The position numbers were made by a program, and so were the translations under genes. From Victivallales bacterium (GTDB taxonomy: Bacteria > Verrucomicrobiota > Lentisphaeria > Oligosphaerales > Oligosphaeraceae): a stretch of DNA of 16,954 nt. The stretch lies in the NCBI GenBank assembly GCA_017538465.1, contig JAFYIW010000030.1, positions 1 through 16,954 on the forward strand, in the 5' to 3' direction. The notes below the pieces were generated by a model. It was not told the origin of the DNA, did not search any database, and saw only the letters and a program-made list of their open reading frames with translations. This document shows positions 14,082-16,954 of this stretch, piece by piece (position 1 is the stretch's first letter; every line of letters starts with the position of its first letter).

Positions 14082-15065
14082 CCATTTGTGCGCCGCGGCG
14101 GCGTCGTACAAGGCATCCATCACGATGTTTCGTGCGGCGGCCTCCTGCACACTCACGAGTTTTTCCGCGCTTTGACGTCCCGCGAGGCATTCCAGAAAAA
14201 GCGGGAATCCCGCAGGTTCGTCGGCCGGAAGGTCTGTCCAGGGTTTAGAGCCATCGACACCGAGTTTTTTGCAAGCGAGGAAAAGTTGGTTGTTGATCAC
14301 GGTGGCGTGTCCCTCCGTGCCGGAGACCGTGAGAGTCACGGGGCATGCGCAGTCCACCCAGGCGGCGGAGAGAGTGGCGAGAGTGCCGTTGGGGAAGCGC
14401 AGCATCGCCTCGCCGGTTTCATCGCAATCGCCGTAACGTCCAGTGACCACCTCGACATCGGCAGTCACCATCTCGGGTTGACCGAACCACCACATTACGA
14501 TATCCAGCACATGAGTGCCCAAGTCGCCGAAGGCTCCGCAGCCTGCCTGGGCGGGGTCGGCCATCCACCGCCAGTCGGTGTCAAACCATCCGCCAAGAGA
14601 ACCGCTATGGCAGTTATTATAACGGACACGGGTGATCTTGCCCAGAATGCCATCGGTGATGAGTCTCTTTAGGAAAATGTCAATGGCCTGACCACGACGG
14701 AAGTAGCCAGTGTGGAAACGCACTCCTGACTGTGCCACTGCCGCCGCCATCTTCCGAGCATCTTCCGCGTGGCAGCCAATCGGCTTCTCCGCATAGATGT
14801 CCTTGCCGGATTGCGCGGCCGGAAGAATCAGCTCCGCATGGCGGTTCGTCTCGGAACAGATTACCACGGCCGTAATTGAGGAATCTTTCCATATTGTAGA
14901 AAGGTCCTGGATGACGGGTGACCCGAATTTCTCTGCGGTCTTCGCGGCCCGCGCGACATCATGATCCCAAACGCCGACGACCTTTACCGAAGGCTCGTTC
15001 TTGACGATTTCCGTGAAATGGGGAGTGTGAATGTGGGCGCAGCCCAGCCAGGCAAGCTTAATCAT
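14070..15065 (-). CDS. Gfo/Idh/MocA-family oxidoreductase
   Basis: Members are NAD(P)-dependent dehydrogenases acting on sugars, inositols and related compounds. The N-terminal Rossmann half begins IKLAWLGCAHIHTPHF, a known variant in which the classic GxGxxG is replaced by GCAHIH. AVVICSETNRHAELIL follows, then the family motif YAEKPIG (residues 91-97, Lys94). The C-terminal half has the conserved FGDLGTHVLDIVMWWFGQP (Asp181, His185). Length of 331 aa is normal. The ATG at 15065 is followed directly by the Rossmann strand, so the start is firm, yet no Shine-Dalgarno exists: a degenerate heptamer repeat abuts the start codon. No signal peptide is seen. The substrate is unknown; it stands alone on the minus strand, about 300 bp downstream of prmC. 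Confidence 0.9.
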   Translation of the reverse strand: MIKLAWLGCAHIHTPHFTEIVKNEPSVKVVGVWDHDVARAAKTAEKFGSPVIQDLSTIWKDSSITAVVICSETNRHAELILPAAQSGKDIYAEKPIGCHAEDARKMAAAVAQSGVRFHTGYFRRGQAIDIFLKRLITDGILGKITRVRYNNCHSGSLGGWFDTDWRWMADPAQAGCGAFGDLGTHVLDIVMWWFGQPEMVTADVEVVTGRYGDCDETGEAMLRFPNGTLATLSAAWVDCACPVTLTVSGTEGHATVINNQLFLACKKLGVDGSKPWTDLPADEPAGFPLFLECLAGRQSAEKLVSVQEAAARNIVMDALYDAAAAHKWIKI

Positions 15066-15185
15066 AAAAGTCTAAAGGTTAAAAGTTAAAGTTGAAAGTT
15101 TAACATCTTGATTCCCAAGGTCTCAGGGACTCAGCCTTTCAGCCATTCAGTCCTCTGGTCCTCTGGTCCTCTGGTCCTCTGGTCC
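15066..15185. repeat. Heptamer and octamer tandem repeats upstream of the Gfo/Idh gene
   Basis: Two arrays are seen on the plus strand. From 15066 the sequence falls into degenerate heptamers of the AAAGGTT / AAAAGTT / AAAGTTT kind, ending near 15104. From about 15119 it falls into octamers: GGTCTCAG, GGACTCAG, CCTTTCAG, CCATTCAG, and then four exact TCCTCTGG copies (15151-15182). The first array occupies the place of the ribosome-binding site of the minus-strand Gfo/Idh gene. Confidence 0.75.
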
Positions 15186-15303
15186 ATTGTTCCTTATTTA
15201 TGTAATTTTAACAAAAGATGTTGCATGCAAAAATGATGAAAAAAAACTAGATTTCTTGTCCGTCTGGGTACGAAAATTTGCAATCCTCAAATGGATGATT
15301 AAT
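15186..15303. other. AT-rich intergenic stretch with a 10-bp palindrome, no gene seen
   Basis: This part of the gap of about 300 bp between prmC and the Gfo/Idh gene is AT-rich, unlike both neighbours. It should hold the Gfo/Idh promoter, but no convincing -35/-10 pair was found on the minus strand. TTGCATGCAA (15221-15230) is a perfect palindrome and could be an operator half-site pair; no regulator can be named. Confidence 0.35.
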
Positions 15304-15348
15304 TTTTCCATGGTGGCTGGAGGGGGCGGGCCCACCCACTATGGAAAA
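15304..15348. other. Long hairpin after prmC
   Basis: TTTTCCATGGTGG (15304-15316) pairs with CCACTATGGAAAA (15336-15348) over 13 bp with one G-T pair. After a mismatch three more pairs form, leaving an 11-base GC-rich loop. It lies 16 bp beyond the prmC stop on the minus strand. A second small stem (GGAGA-AACG-TCTCC, 15349-15362) sits between. In both directions the 3' arm is followed by A rather than T, so it is not a standard intrinsic terminator; it may stabilise the 3' end of the mRNA. Confidence 0.45.
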
Positions 15349-15363
15349 GGAGAAACGTCTCCG

Positions 15364-16182
15364 TTATTTCTCCTTTTGTGCTTGTGCAATGCGGTCTCGT
15401 CCAGCCAAGTCGCGAAGGATTTCCACCGATGAATAGCCCAGGGATTGAAGCCATCCCCGCATTCGTCCCCCCTGTGTCTCGCCAATCTCCATAAGCAGCC
15501 AGCCACCGGGAACCAGAAACTTTCGGGCTTCGTCGGCGATGCGCTTTGCCAAAGCCAATCCATCCTCCTGTGCTTCCAAGGCCATTCGTGGTTCGTAATT
15601 CTTGACTACGGCGGGTAGTTGTCGGTACTCGATTGGGGAGACATACGGTGGATTGGCGGTGATCAGACGGAAGCGGGGTTGCGGCTGGCCGAGTGGAGCG
15701 AAGAGGTCGCCCCGGAGAAAACGGCATCGGGGCGGCTGAAGCCTTGCGAAATTCTTTTCTGCCCACTGCAGAGCCTCCGGCGAAAGGTCGATGCCAGTGT
15801 AGTCCAATTCTGGCCGTTCATGCGCCATCGCCAAAGGAATGGCTCCGGACCCCGTACACAAATCCAAGACAGCTGTACCAGCTGGCTGCCCGTCTAGCAC
15901 TTCCAGCGCATGCTCCACAAGCAGTTCGGTTTCGGGACGAGGAATTAGCACCCCAGGGCCAACGGTCAGCTCAATATTGTAGAATTCCACCGAGCCGACG
16001 ATGTACTGGAATGGCTCGCCCGCAATGCGACGCCTGACCCACTCCTCCAGCCATGCGTCCGCCGTCGCCGCATCGCCGCCCTTACGCTTCGCTAGCGCGA
16101 GCATCCAATGCGCCTCCTGGGCGGCATTTTCCACACCGCCCGACCGCAGACGCTCGCCCAGCACTGTCGCGTTCATGCTCAT
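15364..16182 (-). CDS. prmC: Peptide chain release factor N5-glutamine methyltransferase PrmC
   Basis: PrmC (HemK) methylates the glutamine of the GGQ motif in release factors RF1 and RF2, using S-adenosylmethionine (EC 2.1.1.297). The N-terminal helical domain ends in the family motif RRRIAGEPFQYIVG (residues 50-63). GVLIPRPETE (77-86), the SAM-binding DLCTGSGAIPLAMA (107-120), TGIDLSPEALQWA and the catalytic NPPY (177-180) follow. Length from the ATG at 16182 is 272 aa, typical. This start overlaps the stop of the upstream LOG gene as ATGA, which argues for it over a longer start at 16239 and over the nearby ATG at 16176. There is no Shine-Dalgarno, so expression probably depends on coupling to the upstream gene. 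Confidence 0.94.
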   Translation of the reverse strand: MSMNATVLGERLRSGGVENAAQEAHWMLALAKRKGGDAATADAWLEEWVRRRIAGEPFQYIVGSVEFYNIELTVGPGVLIPRPETELLVEHALEVLDGQPAGTAVLDLCTGSGAIPLAMAHERPELDYTGIDLSPEALQWAEKNFARLQPPRCRFLRGDLFAPLGQPQPRFRLITANPPYVSPIEYRQLPAVVKNYEPRMALEAQEDGLALAKRIADEARKFLVPGGWLLMEIGETQGGRMRGWLQSLGYSSVEILRDLAGRDRIAQAQKEK

Positions 16183-16954
16183 TCGCGCAGTTTGTAGAAA
16201 TTCTGGATGACTTTCCAGCCGTCCTCTGCGGTCTCGCAATAGTGGAAGAGGTTGAGGTCCTCCGGGGAAATCACGCCATCGTCGATGAATTTCTGCCAGT
16301 TGATGAGATTTTCCCAGAATTCGCGTCCGAAGAGCAGCACGGGAATCGGCTTGATGATACCGGTCTGAATCAGGGTGAGCACTTCAAAAAGCTCATCCAT
16401 TGTGCCAAAGCCTCCCGGAAACGCCGCGACCGCCTTGGCGATCTTCAGGAAGTGCATCTTGCGGATGCAGAAGTAATGGAAGGCGAAACTCAAATCTCTC
16501 GTGATGAAACGGTTGGGAACCTGTTCATGGGGCAGGGAGATGTTCAGGCCAATGGATATCCCCCCCATGTCGGCGGCGCCGCGGTTGCCGGCTTCCATAA
16601 TGCCCGGCCCCCCGCCGGTAACTACCACAAACTGATGTCCGTCCTTCTGGTTCTTGTCGAAAACCGTCACCTTTTTGGCGAAGTCACGGGCGATGTCGTA
16701 ATATTTGCTGTTGGCTAGCAGCCGCTCCGCCTGGCGTACGGCGAGTTGTCTGCCCGCATCCATGGGGGCCGCTTTCAAGGCCTGACGCGCCTCCTCAAGC
16801 TGCCTGGTGGCCTGTTCGGTCGGACGTAGCCGCGCACTCCCGAAGACCACCACCGTCGAGACGATGCGCTTCTTCTGCATCTGAATCTCGGGTTTCAGAA
16901 ACTCCAGCTCCAGACGAATGCCGCGGCAGACGTCGGAATCCAGAAAATCCCGGT
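16179..16954 (-). CDS. LOG-family (TIGR00730) Rossmann protein, 5' end outside the window
   Basis: LOG-family proteins are cytosolic Rossmann-fold enzymes; plant and some bacterial members release cytokinin bases from their ribotides, others hydrolyse nucleotide monophosphates. The family signatures are VVVTGGGPGIMEAGNRGA, RKMHFLKIAKA and PGGFGTMDELFE. The reading frame has an internal ATG at 16880, but it stays open to the window edge. The 24 extra residues include RDFLDSDVCRG and LELEFLKPE, which match the N-terminal region of the longer LOG-like proteins, so the true start is beyond 16954. A Lys/Arg- and Ala-rich insert of about 45 residues lies between the first strand (VVVFGSARL) and the glycine-rich loop, typical of this long subgroup. 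It ends on the ATGA overlap with prmC. The substrate is not known. Confidence 0.88.
   Translation of the reverse strand, partial: RDFLDSDVCRGIRLELEFLKPEIQMQKKRIVSTVVVFGSARLRPTEQATRQLEEARQALKAAPMDAGRQLAVRQAERLLANSKYYDIARDFAKKVTVFDKNQKDGHQFVVVTGGGPGIMEAGNRGAADMGGISIGLNISLPHEQVPNRFITRDLSFAFHYFCIRKMHFLKIAKAVAAFPGGFGTMDELFEVLTLIQTGIIKPIPVLLFGREFWENLINWQKFIDDGVISPEDLNLFHYCETAEDGWKVIQNFYKLRE

Noticed and set aside
15151..15185. CRISPR array suggested by repeated TCCTCTGG
   Set aside because: The units are only 8 bp and directly adjacent with no spacers, and no cas genes are present; this is a simple tandem repeat.
15187..15432. A possible 81-codon plus-strand gene in the prmC to Gfo/Idh gap
   Set aside because: Starts at TTG, runs across a hairpin into the antisense of prmC, and shows no ribosome-binding site or family resemblance.

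Overview
The window carries Gram-negative (diderm) chromosomal DNA, moderately GC-rich in genes and AT-rich in several intergenic gaps. It encodes Kdo synthesis (kdsB, kdsA, kdsC), an LPS-transport-like repeat protein with lptB, and a FadL-type outer-membrane porin, so the cell has an outer membrane with Kdo-containing lipopolysaccharide. Gene content, few Shine-Dalgarno sites, non-ATG starts and a PVC-style FAD_oxidored protein suggest the Lentisphaerota/Kiritimatiellota/Verrucomicrobiota group. That placement is inference; there is no rRNA or other marker here.

Layout. (1) About 1-225: the 3' end of a plus-strand gene encoding a starch-binding-like (CBM26-type) module. It runs head-on into a C-terminally truncated fadL on the minus strand, and both reading frames lose family resemblance at the same point, near 215-232. 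This is a rearrangement or an assembly join. (2) 148-5641, minus strand: a two-part FAD_oxidored protein, an ArnT/PMT-type membrane glycosyltransferase, then fadL behind its own candidate promoter. (3) 5642-5852: AT-rich divergent gap. (4) 5853-14034, plus strand: kdsB, kdsA, kdsC, a 978-residue LptA/LptC-like repeat protein, lptB, hpf, a dCMP deaminase, a small cysteine-rich protein and tatD. (5) 14070-16954, minus strand: a LOG-family gene cut by the window edge, prmC overlapping it by ATGA, and a Gfo/Idh/MocA oxidoreductase gene that converges on tatD across an A/T-only hairpin.

The plus-strand block reads as an envelope operon. KdsB, KdsA and KdsC make and activate Kdo. The repeat protein has a signal peptide and at least eight copies of an OstA-like beta module, so it may form the periplasmic bridge that LptB powers. 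hpf follows lptB as in Proteobacteria, but without the rpoN that usually lies between them.

The most unusual features are the giant repeat-built LPS-transport candidate, the FAD protein whose N-terminal third is a decayed second copy of its FAD-binding half, and degenerate 7-, 8- and 9-bp tandem repeats in six short gaps. Some of these repeats supply a stop codon, a start codon or the ribosome-binding region of a neighbouring gene.
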